From: Nocardioides euryhalodurans
GTDB taxonomy: Bacteria > Actinomycetota > Actinomycetes > Propionibacteriales > Nocardioidaceae
Length of the DNA stretch: 64,000 bases
Assembly (NCBI RefSeq): GCF_004564375.1
Contig: NZ_CP038267.1
Span: 932,501-996,500 of the forward strand
Reading direction: 5' to 3'
Below, piece by piece: positions 54,553 through 63,230 of this stretch. The notes under the pieces were generated by a model that was not told the DNA's origin, searched no databases, and saw only the letters and a list, made by a program, of their open reading frames with translations. Positions within the stretch are counted from its first letter, which is position 1, and the number at the start of each line of letters is the position of its first letter. The position numbers were made by a program, and so were the translations under genes.

Positions 54553-54586
54553 CGTCACGCGTGTGTCGACGGACACGCGCGTGACG
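54553..54586. terminator. Strong hairpin between two minus-strand genes
   Basis: Arms of 15 bases (54553-54567, 54572-54586) match with one G-T exception around a GACG loop. On the plus side it is followed by TGTTTTC. It most likely ends the minus-strand gene at 54677 before the HTH-TPR gene. No plus-strand gene precedes it. Confidence 0.65.
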
Positions 54587-54676
54587 TGTTTTCGGGGGTC
54601 TTTGCCGATGCTGCCCATCGGATCGGTCGCCGGAGCCGTCCGTGACGACTGATCCGGTAGCGGCCTCGCGACAAGG

Positions 54677-55537
54677 TCAGCGCGGCAGAGCGACCCACCC
54701 GTGGTGGTCGTGGACCGAGATGCCGGCGTACGTCGGGTGGCCCGCCGTCGCGGTGTCCACCTCGCGCAGGGTCCGCTCCAGCAGCCGGCGTGACTCCCCG
54801 AAGAAGGTCTGCTTGTCCGCGACCGGTCCGTCCCCGAGGTCCCGGGTCTCGACCGCCAACCGGATCCGTACGCCGAGCCGTCGCGCGGTCGCCAGCGCCG
54901 TCGCGGCGACCCCCGTGATGCTGTCGGGACCGGTGGCCGTGTCCCGGTAGCTCATCACGGTCACCGCGTCGGCCGCCGCCATGAGGACCTCGTCGGCGGG
55001 AGCCCCGGCGACGGTGTGCTCGTGCAGCCAGAACGGGACGTCCGCCTCGACGGGCGGGACGGCGTCGTCGGCGAGCAGGCCGACCATGTCGGCCCACAAG
55101 GCGAGCAGCGTGGCCGACTCCGCCGGCCAGGCAGGGTGCAGCCAGGGTTCGACGTCGAGGTGCACCCCGTCGAAGAGGCCGGTCGCCAGCGCCTGCTGCT
55201 GCCAGGCCAGGGCTGCCCCGTGGTCGTCCAACCACCAGACCTCCGCCCCGAGCGCGTGCACCCGGATCCCGGCGCTCGCGGTCCGGGTGCGGAGCGTCGT
55301 GAACCAGCCGAGGTCGGTCGAGGACGCGAGGTGGCCCGGGGTGGAGACGAAGAGGTCGCGGACCCCCTGCTTGCGGGCGAAGTCGACCAGACCGGCGACG
55401 CCCGGCCGGTCCCACACCCACATCGCCCGGGGCCCGTCCCCCGGTCGGGGCGCGGCCGACGAGGGCGCACTGCTCACCACGAGGAGGACCACCAGGGACG
55501 CGGCCGCGAGGGCCGTCGGGAGGCGCCGCAGGGTCAT
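54677..55537 (-). CDS. Secreted TIM-barrel-like (glycoside-hydrolase-like) protein
   Basis: A 286-residue exported protein with a Sec signal (LPTALAAASLVVLLVVSSAPSSA, about 6-28). The mature part reads like a small (beta/alpha)8 barrel: AMWVWDRPG, LFVSTPGHL, VHALGAEVWWL, GVHLDVEPW (possible acidic catalytic residues), AVTVMSYRDTATG and IRLAVETRDLG lie at strand ends. This resembles glycoside-hydrolase-like proteins of unknown specificity. ATG 55537 is the start. It ends upstream of the HTH-TPR gene behind a strong hairpin. Confidence 0.72.
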   Translation of the reverse strand: MTLRRLPTALAAASLVVLLVVSSAPSSAAPRPGDGPRAMWVWDRPGVAGLVDFARKQGVRDLFVSTPGHLASSTDLGWFTTLRTRTASAGIRVHALGAEVWWLDDHGAALAWQQQALATGLFDGVHLDVEPWLHPAWPAESATLLALWADMVGLLADDAVPPVEADVPFWLHEHTVAGAPADEVLMAAADAVTVMSYRDTATGPDSITGVAATALATARRLGVRIRLAVETRDLGDGPVADKQTFFGESRRLLERTLREVDTATAGHPTYAGISVHDHHGWVALPR

Positions 55538-55578
55538 GGCCGGACGGTACTCGCGACGGACCTGCCCGTGCGAGGGTC

Positions 55579-55920
55579 TCAGGAGACGAGGGACCCCGCG
55601 AGCGTGCCGCGAGCGTCGCCCCGGTGCACCACGACTCCCCCACCGGCGAAGTCGCGCACCACCGCGAGGTCCGCGTCGGCGACCGAGTCGCCGTCGGTGA
55701 GGACCACCACGGCCTCGAGACCGCGTGACCCCGAGGCGACCGCCATCGCCACGCAGACACCGACCGCGGAGACCTGCAACGACGGCAGGTCGACGGTGGC
55801 GGCGGCGTAGGTCCGACCGTCGGCGTCACGCACCGCAGCACCCTCCGCGGCGCCGGTACGGGCGCGCGTCGCACGGGCGAGCGTCACGAGCTTGCGGTCC
55901 TCGGCCGAGAGGTCACTCAT
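55579..55920 (-). CDS. Cytidine-deaminase-fold protein lacking the zinc motif
   Basis: A 113-residue protein in the place of mycobacterial Rv2365c in the phoH-ybeY-CBS-x-era cluster. It follows the cytidine deaminase fold (AVRDADGRTYAAATVDLPSL and AMAVASGSRGLEAVVVLTD) but lacks the catalytic H/C-A-E and the PCxxC zinc ligands, so it is probably catalytically inactive. It overlaps the CBS-domain gene by 8 bases. In most actinobacteria the era gene follows directly; here 6 kb of other genes intervene. Confidence 0.7.
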   Translation of the reverse strand: MSDLSAEDRKLVTLARATRARTGAAEGAAVRDADGRTYAAATVDLPSLQVSAVGVCVAMAVASGSRGLEAVVVLTDGDSVADADLAVVRDFAGGGVVVHRGDARGTLAGSLVS

Positions 55921-57223
55921 CGTCGTCCTCCTCGTGGGACTCGTCGCCGGGTTCGTGCCCGACCGGGCAGATCAGGACCGTGCCGATCTTGTTCCGGCGA
56001 CCGGCGGCGTCCTCGGCCACGAAGCGCAGGCCGTGGGCCTCGACGGTGGAGCCGGGGATCGGGACCCTGCCGAGGTGCTTGGCCATCAGCCCGCCGACGC
56101 TGTCGACGTCCTCCTCCTCGACGTCGAAGCCGAAGAGCTCGTCGAGGTCGTCGATGGGGTAGCGCGAGGAGACCCGGGTCGAGCCGTCGTCGAGCTGCTC
56201 GACCTCGATCTCCTCCTCGTCGTACTCGTCGGTGATCTCGCCGACGATCTCCTCCAGCAGGTCCTCGATCGTGATCAGGCCGGCGGTGCCGCCGTACTCG
56301 TCCACGACCACGGCGATGTGCTGGCGCTTGGCCTGCATCTCGGAGAGGAGGGCGTCGACCGGCTTGGAGTCGGGGACGTACGACGCGGGGCGCATCACCT
56401 CCTCGACCTGCTGGGTGAACTCCACGTCGGGGGCCTCGAAGTCGCGTCGGACGAGGTCCTTGAAGTAGGCGAACCCGAGGATGTCGTCGAGGTTCTCACC
56501 GATCACGGGCACCCGGGAGAAGCCGCTGCGCAGGAACAGCGACATCGTCTGGCGCAGGTTCTTGTGCCGCTCGATGTAGACGACGTCGTTGCGCGGGACC
56601 ATGACCTCGCGGGCCGTCGTGTCGCCGAGGTCGAAGACCGAGTGGATCATCCGGCGCTCACCGGACTCGATGACCGCGGAGGCCTCGGCCATGTCCACCA
56701 GCTCGCGCAGCTCGGTCTCGGTCGAGAACGGACCCTCGCGGAAGCCGCGGCCGGGCGTGATCGCGTTGCCGACCAGGATCAGCACTCGCGGGACCGGCCC
56801 GAGGATCGTGGTGACGGCGCCGAGCGGGGCGGCGGAGAGCAGGGCGACGCGCTCGTCGTGCTGCCGGCCGAGCGTCCGGGGGGCGACGCCGATGACGACG
56901 AAGGACACCACCAGCATCACCGCGATCGAGGTGATCGCCGCGGACCAGAACGCGCCGTCGAAGGCGTCACGGACCAGCTGGGTGACGATCACGATCGCCG
57001 AGATCTCGCACGCGAGGCGCAGCAGCAACGCGGTGTTGAGGAATCGGGCGGGGTCGTCGAGCAGCCGCACCAGCGGCCGGGCACCGGTCCGTCCCTCGCC
57101 GGCCAGCTCCTCCGCCCGGGCGCGCGAGAAGGACGAGAGGGCCGCGTCGGCGGCCGAGAACACGCCGGCGAGGATCACCAGGCTCGCGGCTGCCGTCAGC
57201 AGCCACACGTCGCTCGAGGTCAC
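55913..57223 (-). CDS. CNNM/CorC-family membrane protein with CBS domains
   Basis: A 436-residue hemolysin-C/CorC-like protein. An N-terminal DUF21 (CNNM) domain with about four membrane helices (about 5-130) precedes two CBS domains (about 190-315: [49 protein letters not shown]) and a C-terminal CorC_HlyC domain. Such proteins act in Mg or other cation efflux/homeostasis. GTG 57223 overlaps the ybeY stop (GTGA). A long acidic tail ends it. Confidence 0.92.
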   Translation of the reverse strand: MTSSDVWLLTAAASLVILAGVFSAADAALSSFSRARAEELAGEGRTGARPLVRLLDDPARFLNTALLLRLACEISAIVIVTQLVRDAFDGAFWSAAITSIAVMLVVSFVVIGVAPRTLGRQHDERVALLSAAPLGAVTTILGPVPRVLILVGNAITPGRGFREGPFSTETELRELVDMAEASAVIESGERRMIHSVFDLGDTTAREVMVPRNDVVYIERHKNLRQTMSLFLRSGFSRVPVIGENLDDILGFAYFKDLVRRDFEAPDVEFTQQVEEVMRPASYVPDSKPVDALLSEMQAKRQHIAVVVDEYGGTAGLITIEDLLEEIVGEITDEYDEEEIEVEQLDDGSTRVSSRYPIDDLDELFGFDVEEEDVDSVGGLMAKHLGRVPIPGSTVEAHGLRFVAEDAAGRRNKIGTVLICPVGHEPGDESHEEDDDE

Positions 57224-57665
57224 CGACGGCGCCAGTCGGCGAGCAGCTGGTCCTGGAGACCGAACATCTCGCGGTGCTCCTCCGGCTCGGCGTGGTCGTA
57301 GCCGAGCAGGTGGAGGATGCCGTGCGTCGTGAGCAGCTCGATCTCGGCCACGGTGCCGTGACCGGCCGTCTCGCCCTGGCGTACGGCGACGTCCGGGCAC
57401 AGGACCAGGTCGCCGAGGACCCCCTCCTCGGGCTCCTCGTCGACCAGCCCGGGTCGCAGCTCGTCCATGGGGAAGGCCAGCACGTCGGTGGGGCCCTGCT
57501 TGTCCATCCACTGCTCGTTGAGCTGGGCGATGGTGTCCTCGTCGACCGCCTTGATGCAGAGCTCGGCCTGCGGGTGGACGTGCATCCGGTCCATCACGAA
57601 GCGGGACAACGAGGCGAGGTGGTGGACGTCGAGCCCGTGGCCGGACTCGTCGATGACCTCGATGC

Positions 57666-57669
<4 letters not shown>
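57220..57669 (-). CDS. ybeY: Endoribonuclease YbeY
   Basis: A 149-residue zinc RNase for 16S rRNA 3' maturation and ribosome quality control. The zinc motif is HGILHLLGYDHAEPEEH (about 115-131), preceded by LNEQWMDKQGPTDVLAFPMD. The 3' end overlaps the CBS-gene start and its ATG overlaps the phoH stop by 4 bases, so phoH-ybeY-CBS are coupled. Confidence 0.95.
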
Positions 57670-58688
<1,019 letters not shown>

Positions 58689-58711
58689 GGAGGTTCCATG
58701 CTACGCACGTG

Positions 58712-58730
58712 GGGTGGGCGCGGCCCACCC
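58712..58730 (-). terminator. Hairpin terminator between HIT gene and phoH
   Basis: Perfect 8-base arms GGGTGGGC/GCCCACCC around GCG in the 56-base gap; it would end the upstream HIT transcript. Confidence 0.65.
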
Positions 58731-58744
58731 GGATTCCCGCGCGC

Positions 58745-59101
58745 TCAGCCCGGGGGCCAGGCGAGGTCCCTGCCGCCAAGGACGTGGAGGTGGGTGTGGA
58801 AGACGCTCTGCCCGGCGCCGGGGCCGGTGTTGAAGACCATCCGGTAGTCGTCCAACCCCTCGTGAGAGGCGACCTCCGCTGCGGCGGCGACCAACCGGCC
58901 GATCGCAGCAGGGTCGTCCGCCGCGGTGGCCGCGGCGTCGGGCCGGTGCTCCCGGGGCACGACCAGCACGTGGATGGGCGCCACCGGACTGATGTCGCGG
59001 AAGGCGACCACCTCATCGGTCGAGACGACCAGGTCGGCGGGGACCTCCCCGGCCACGATCCGGCAGAACAGGCAGTCCGCGGAGTCTGGAGCACTCGTCA
59101 T
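58745..59101 (-). CDS. HIT-family (HINT-like) hydrolase
   Basis: A 118-residue histidine-triad protein, likely an AMP-lysine or nucleoside phosphoramidase. The triad HTHLHVLGG lies at about 97-105, and CLFCRIVAGEVPADLV at the start is typical of HINT proteins. ATG 59101 is set by family length; the frame runs on upstream without similarity. It is divergent from the ECF sigma gene about 100 bases away. Confidence 0.93.
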   Translation of the reverse strand: MTSAPDSADCLFCRIVAGEVPADLVVSTDEVVAFRDISPVAPIHVLVVPREHRPDAAATAADDPAAIGRLVAAAAEVASHEGLDDYRMVFNTGPGAGQSVFHTHLHVLGGRDLAWPPG

Positions 59102-59189
59102 GGGGCCACTGTAGGAGACGCCCGCCGGGTGACCCGTCGAGCAATCCGGGGTGGATGACGTGTCAACCACTGCCCGGGGCGGCGCGTGC

Positions 59190-59195
59190 TACTAG
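59190..59195 (+). promoter_or_regulatory. -10 element (TACTAG) of a probably leaderless sigma gene
   Basis: TACTAG ends 7 bases before ATG 59203, the spacing of a leaderless start. I see no convincing -35. Confidence 0.4.
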
Positions 59196-59202
59196 CGTGC
59201 AG

Positions 59203-59763
59203 ATGCATGCGACCGTCTACGTCGGGCCCCTCTTCGTGAGTGGCCCGACGGCCTGGGACGCCGACCAGGCGCTCGACCAGCTCTACGCTGCCCACTGGCG
59301 CGCGCTGGTCCGCCTCGGCGTGCTCCTGGTCCACGACGTGTCGCTCGCCGAGGAGATCGTCCAGGACTCCTTCGTGGCCGTCCACGGCCGGTGGCGCCGG
59401 CTCCGCGACCCCGAGCGGGCCCTCGCCTACCTCCGGCAGACGGTCGTCAACCGGTCCCGCTCGGCCCTGCGCCACCAGGGCGTCGTGGAGCGCCACGCCG
59501 CGCGCGAGAAGCCGGTCACCGTCGCCCCGGGCGCCGACCACGAGGTGATGGCCGACGACCGTCGCGAGCGGGTCCTCGACGCGCTCCGGGCGCTCCCCGG
59601 ACGCCAGCGGGAGGTGCTCGCGCTGCGCTACTACTCCGAGCTGTCCGAGGCCGAGATCGCCGACGCCCTCGGCATCAGCCGCGGCGCCGTCAAGAGCCAC
59701 GCCTCACGCGGGGCTGCGGCGCTGCGGGTCACGCTCTCCGACTACTTGGAGGACCGGTCATGA
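59203..59763 (+). CDS. ECF RNA polymerase sigma factor (SigE-like)
   Basis: A 186-residue sigma-70 ECF factor. Region 2 starts at LDQLYAAHWRALVRLGVLL (about 22) with VQDSFVAVHGRW, and region 4 is ALPGRQREVLALRYYSELSE followed by the HTH IADALGISRGAVKSHASRG. ATG 59203 fits a leaderless start; GTG 59197 is an alternate. Its stop overlaps the next gene (ATGA), whose membrane product is the likely anti-sigma or signal partner. Confidence 0.9.
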   Translation: MHATVYVGPLFVSGPTAWDADQALDQLYAAHWRALVRLGVLLVHDVSLAEEIVQDSFVAVHGRWRRLRDPERALAYLRQTVVNRSRSALRHQGVVERHAAREKPVTVAPGADHEVMADDRRERVLDALRALPGRQREVLALRYYSELSEAEIADALGISRGAVKSHASRGAAALRVTLSDYLEDRS

Positions 59764-60803
59764 GCCGCCGCGACGAGCACGACCCGCAGCTCGCTGCGCT
59801 GCTGCGCGACGCGGTCGCGGGGGTGGAGCCCTCCGACCGGCTCGGCGAGCTGCGGGCGCGTACCTCCGCCCCGGCGCGCCGGCGTCCGGCGCTGCTCGCG
59901 CTCGGCGGCGCCGTCCTGGTCACCGCCGCCGTGGTGACCGGCGTGGCCATCGCCGGCGACGGCTTCTTCCCCCGCGAGCAACCCGGGCCGGCCGGCACGC
60001 CCTCCGCCACCTCCCCCGCGCCGACGGCGGAGCCCGACACCCCGTCGCCGAGCGCCGGCGCGCCGCCGGTCGCGGTGCGGCAGGTCGCGGTCTACTACCT
60101 CGGCGAGACCCCTGCCGGCGTCCGCCTCTACCGCGAGGACGTCGCGACCGAGATGCCCGACGACGGTCCCGCCGCCCAGCTGGAGCTCCTCACCAGCGCT
60201 CCGGCCGACCCCGACTACCGCACCCTCTGGCCCGCCGGCGCCTTCGCCGGGGGCAGCGTCGAGGACGACCGGATCACCGTCGAGCTGGCCCAGCAGTCCC
60301 TCGTCGACCAACCCGCTGGGATGACCGAGGACGAGGCGGCCGCCTCCCTGCAACAGGTCGTCTCCACGATGCAGGCCTACGCCCAGCAGGAGCTCCCGGT
60401 GGAGTTCCTCGTCGAGGGCGAGCCCGCAGTCCAGGTGCTCGGCATCGAGACGACGGGCCCGGTGGCGGCCGGGCCCGTGCTCGACACGCTCGCGCTCGTC
60501 AGCATCGAGGCTCCCGCGGAGGGCGAGACGGTCGCGGGCCGGCTGCAGGTCTCCGGCGCGGCCAACTCCTTCGAGGGCACCGTGCCGTGGACGATCCTGG
60601 CGGCCTCCGGCGAGCCCGTCGACGACGGCTTCTTCACGGCCGAGGGCTCGATGGGCACCACCCTCTTCTCCTTCCAGGGCTCGATCGACGTGTCGTCGCT
60701 CGCTCCGGGCACCTACTCCCTCATCGTGGAGACCAGCGACCCCTCCGGGGGCGCCGAAGGCACCGGACCGTTCTCCGACAGCCGAACCGTCGTCATCGAG
60801 TGA
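59760..60803 (+). CDS. Membrane protein with GerMN and Gmad2 domains (candidate anti-sigma partner)
   Basis: A 347-residue protein. A cytoplasmic N-terminal stretch of 45 residues (DEHDPQLAALLRDAVAGVEP, like zinc-free anti-sigma tails) precedes one membrane helix (about 46-66) and a Pro/Ser linker. The outside holds a GerMN domain (AVYYLGETPAGVRLYRED, about 105-230) and an Ig-like Gmad2 domain (LVSIEAPAEGETVAGRLQVSG to the end). These domains were named from endospore formers but occur in non-sporulating actinobacteria. It is translationally coupled to the sigma gene. Confidence 0.82.
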   Translation: MSRRDEHDPQLAALLRDAVAGVEPSDRLGELRARTSAPARRRPALLALGGAVLVTAAVVTGVAIAGDGFFPREQPGPAGTPSATSPAPTAEPDTPSPSAGAPPVAVRQVAVYYLGETPAGVRLYREDVATEMPDDGPAAQLELLTSAPADPDYRTLWPAGAFAGGSVEDDRITVELAQQSLVDQPAGMTEDEAAASLQQVVSTMQAYAQQELPVEFLVEGEPAVQVLGIETTGPVAAGPVLDTLALVSIEAPAEGETVAGRLQVSGAANSFEGTVPWTILAASGEPVDDGFFTAEGSMGTTLFSFQGSIDVSSLAPGTYSLIVETSDPSGGAEGTGPFSDSRTVVIE

Positions 60804-60815
60804 CAGGAGCCCCCC

Positions 60816-61733
60816 ATGCTCGTCCGCACCACCTCCGTCGCCGTCGCCGCGCTCCTCGCGCTGGGCGGCTGCGCCGAGCCCGAGCAGGTCGCCGACTCCC
60901 CCGAGCCCACCCGGGCCGTCGAGGAGCCGACCTCCGCTCCGGCCGAACCGGAGGAGGAGACGTCCTCACCCGAGGCCACGGGGAGCCCGAGCGCCTCCGA
61001 GGACCCCGCGGGCGAGGTGACGGCCGCCGTCTACTACCTCGGCGACACCGAGCGGGCCGGGCCCCGGCTGTTCCGCGAGTTCCGGCGTGCGAGCGGCGAG
61101 GCGGTCCCGGCCACGCTGGAGCTGCTGTCCACCGCGCCACTCGACCCGGACTACCGGACCGCCTGGCGGCCCGGCCAGCTCCGGGGCGTGGTGACCGGCG
61201 GGGACCTGATCGAGGTCGAGGTCGACCCCGGGGTCCAGGCGCGCCCCTCGGGCATGTCGGGCGCGGAGGCGAAGGCGGCCGTGCAGCAGGTCGTCTACTC
61301 CCTCCAGGCTGCCACCCAGACCCGGCTCCCGGTCGTCTTCGTCGCCGGCGACGAGCGGCTCGGCCAGGTGCTCGGCGTCCCCACCGGCAAGCCCGTCCGC
61401 AACGGCTCCATGCTCCAGGTCCTCAACCACGTCAGCGTGACCTCGCCCGAGCAGGCCTCCGCTGCCGGTGACCGCCTCGCGGTCTCGGGGGTCGGCAACA
61501 GCTTCGAGGCGAACCTCGGCTGGGAGATCCGTCGCGGCGACGAGGTCGTCGACGACGGGTTCGCGACCATGGCCGGCTGGATGGAGGACAAGCTCTTCCC
61601 GTTCGAGCTGTCCGTCGACGTCTCGGGGCTGGCCCCCGGTGACTACACGTTCTGGGTCACCACCGACGACCCCACCGGCGGTACCGAGGGCGTCGGGGCG
61701 ATGACCGACGACAAGGACTTCACCGTCCGCTGA
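60816..61733 (+). CDS. Lipoprotein with GerMN and Gmad2 domains
   Basis: A 305-residue exported paralogue of the preceding protein. A lipobox ALLALGGC puts the lipid Cys near residue 19, replacing the membrane helix and cytoplasmic tail. An acidic Pro/Ser/Glu linker leads to GerMN (AAVYYLGDTERAGPRLFRE, about 68-190) and Gmad2 (VSVTSPEQASAAGDRLAVSG to the end, about 205-305). Conserved YYLG, DYRTxW and NSFE signatures are shared between both proteins. It follows by 12 bases and is in the same operon. Confidence 0.82.
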   Translation: MLVRTTSVAVAALLALGGCAEPEQVADSPEPTRAVEEPTSAPAEPEEETSSPEATGSPSASEDPAGEVTAAVYYLGDTERAGPRLFREFRRASGEAVPATLELLSTAPLDPDYRTAWRPGQLRGVVTGGDLIEVEVDPGVQARPSGMSGAEAKAAVQQVVYSLQAATQTRLPVVFVAGDERLGQVLGVPTGKPVRNGSMLQVLNHVSVTSPEQASAAGDRLAVSGVGNSFEANLGWEIRRGDEVVDDGFATMAGWMEDKLFPFELSVDVSGLAPGDYTFWVTTDDPTGGTEGVGAMTDDKDFTVR

Positions 61734-61857
61734 GACGGCTGCCGAGCCCGTGTCCCGGGACCCTTGACCGCCCCCGGCGACGGTCGTAACGTCGCACGAC
61801 GGGGGACGAGGCACGGCGCCCGCCCTCGGGCGTCCCCGGAGCAGTGAGGGGACGCCG

Positions 61858-62469
61858 ATGTTCATCCAGATCATCCAGGGAACGTGCCACCGCCAGGACG
61901 AGGCACGCGACCTCATGGACCAGTGGCTCGCCGACGTCTCGCCCGGAGCCGCCGGCTGGCTGGGCGGGACCTACGGGTTCACCGACGAGGGCGAGCTGCT
62001 CGCCGTCGTACGCTTCGAGTCGCGGGAGGCCGCGACAGCCAGCTCCGAGCGGCCCGAGCAGCAGGAGTGGTGGGGCCGGATGGAGGCGCTCTTCGACGGT
62101 CCCGTGGAGTTCCACGACTGCGACCGGGTGGTGATGATGCTGGGCGGCGGCTCGGACGAGGCCGGGTTCGTCCAGGTGATCCGGGGCAGGATGGACGACC
62201 CCGACGCCCTGGAGGCGGGCATGCGCGAGATGGAGACGATGCTGCACGAGGCGCGGCCCGAGATCCTGGGGGCGACGATCGCGATCGAGCCCGACGGCAC
62301 CTTCACCGAGACCGTGGCCTTCACCGACGAGAAGACCGCGCGGGAGGCCGAGCGGCGGACGATGCCGGAGTCCGGCCCGGTGCACGAGGCGATGGCGGCG
62401 TGGGACCGGATGGTCCACGACCTGCAGTTCCACGACCTGCACCAGCCTTGGTTCGCCTCGCGAGCCTGA
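61858..62469 (+). CDS. Tandem ferredoxin-fold protein (ABM/dimeric alpha-beta-like), unknown function
   Basis: A 203-residue cytosolic protein built of two similar halves: MFIQIIQGTCHRQDEARDLM plus GWLGGTYGFTDEGELLAVVRF, and GFVQVIRGRMDDPDALEAGM plus ILGATIAIEPDGTFTETVAF. Each half looks like an ABM-type ferredoxin fold; the duplication would make a monomeric version of a dimer. Histidines near the C terminus (VHDLQFHDLHQPW) could bind a metal. ATG 61858 is chosen; ribosome site GTGAGGGGA is 6 bases upstream. Confidence 0.7.
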   Translation: MFIQIIQGTCHRQDEARDLMDQWLADVSPGAAGWLGGTYGFTDEGELLAVVRFESREAATASSERPEQQEWWGRMEALFDGPVEFHDCDRVVMMLGGGSDEAGFVQVIRGRMDDPDALEAGMREMETMLHEARPEILGATIAIEPDGTFTETVAFTDEKTAREAERRTMPESGPVHEAMAAWDRMVHDLQFHDLHQPWFASRA

Positions 62470-62485
62470 GCCGGGGCCCGGGGAG

Positions 62486-63226
62486 CTAGCCCCAGCGGGG
62501 GGTGCGGGCGAGGACGGCCGCCGCCGCGACGACCCCGGCGGTGGAGGTGCGGAGCACCTCGTCGCCGAGCCTGACGGAGCGGGCGCCGGCCCCGACCAAT
62601 GCCGCCACCTCCGCCTCGGACAGCCCGCCCTCGGGGCCGACCACCAGCACGATCCTCCCCGCGCTCGGTACGTCGACGTGGACGAGCGCGTCGTCGGCAC
62701 CCTCGTGGAGCACCAGCGCGAGGTCGGCGCCGGCCACCAGGTCCACGACCTCGGCGGTCCGGGCGAGCGCAGCCACTTCGGGCAGCCAGCTGCGGCGTGC
62801 CTGCTTGGCGGCCTCCCGCGCCGTCGCCTGCCACTTCGCCCGGGAGCGCTCGGCCCGCTCGCCCTTCCAGACGGCGACGCTCCGCGCGGCGGCCCACGGC
62901 ACCACCAGGGCGACCCCGACCTCCGTCAGCACCTCCACGGCCAGCTCGCCGCGGTCGCCCTTGGGGAGCGCCTGCACGACGACCAGCTCGGGCTGGGGGC
63001 GCGGCTCCCGGCGTACGTCGTCGACGCGGACCGTGAAGACCCGCTTGCCGGTCGACCCGACCGGACCGGTCACCGAGGTGCCGGCGCCGTCGGTCAGCAC
63101 GACCGTCTCGCCGACCCGCAACCGGCGGACGGCGACCGCGTGGTGGGCCTCGTCGCCGGTCACCTCGACGGTCTCGCCGGGCGCGACCCCGGTCAGCGAC
63201 GGGGCGAGGTGGACGGGCAGCGACAT
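62486..63226 (-). CDS. rsmE: 16S rRNA (uracil1498-N3)-methyltransferase
   Basis: A 246-residue SPOUT methyltransferase. N-terminal PUA-like strands (HLAPSLTGVAPGETVEVTG, HHAVAVRRLRVGE) precede the knotted SAM domain with VVGPEGGLSEAEV (about 195) and LRTSTAGVVAAAAVL at the C terminus. It methylates U1498 of 16S rRNA. It sits directly downstream of dnaJ (4-base gap), the order known from mycobacteria. ATG 63226 is set by family length. Confidence 0.94.
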   Translation of the reverse strand: MSLPVHLAPSLTGVAPGETVEVTGDEAHHAVAVRRLRVGETVVLTDGAGTSVTGPVGSTGKRVFTVRVDDVRREPRPQPELVVVQALPKGDRGELAVEVLTEVGVALVVPWAAARSVAVWKGERAERSRAKWQATAREAAKQARRSWLPEVAALARTAEVVDLVAGADLALVLHEGADDALVHVDVPSAGRIVLVVGPEGGLSEAEVAALVGAGARSVRLGDEVLRTSTAGVVAAAAVLARTPRWG

Positions 63227-63230
63227 CGGC

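Noticed and set aside
54406..54645. A plus-strand frame of about 79 codons over the HTH-TPR promoter
   Set aside because: It runs antisense through the regulator start and across the strong hairpin and has no ribosome site or motif.
59760..61733. Sporulation or germination genes
   Set aside because: GerMN and Gmad2 are widespread in non-spore-formers and no other sporulation gene is present.
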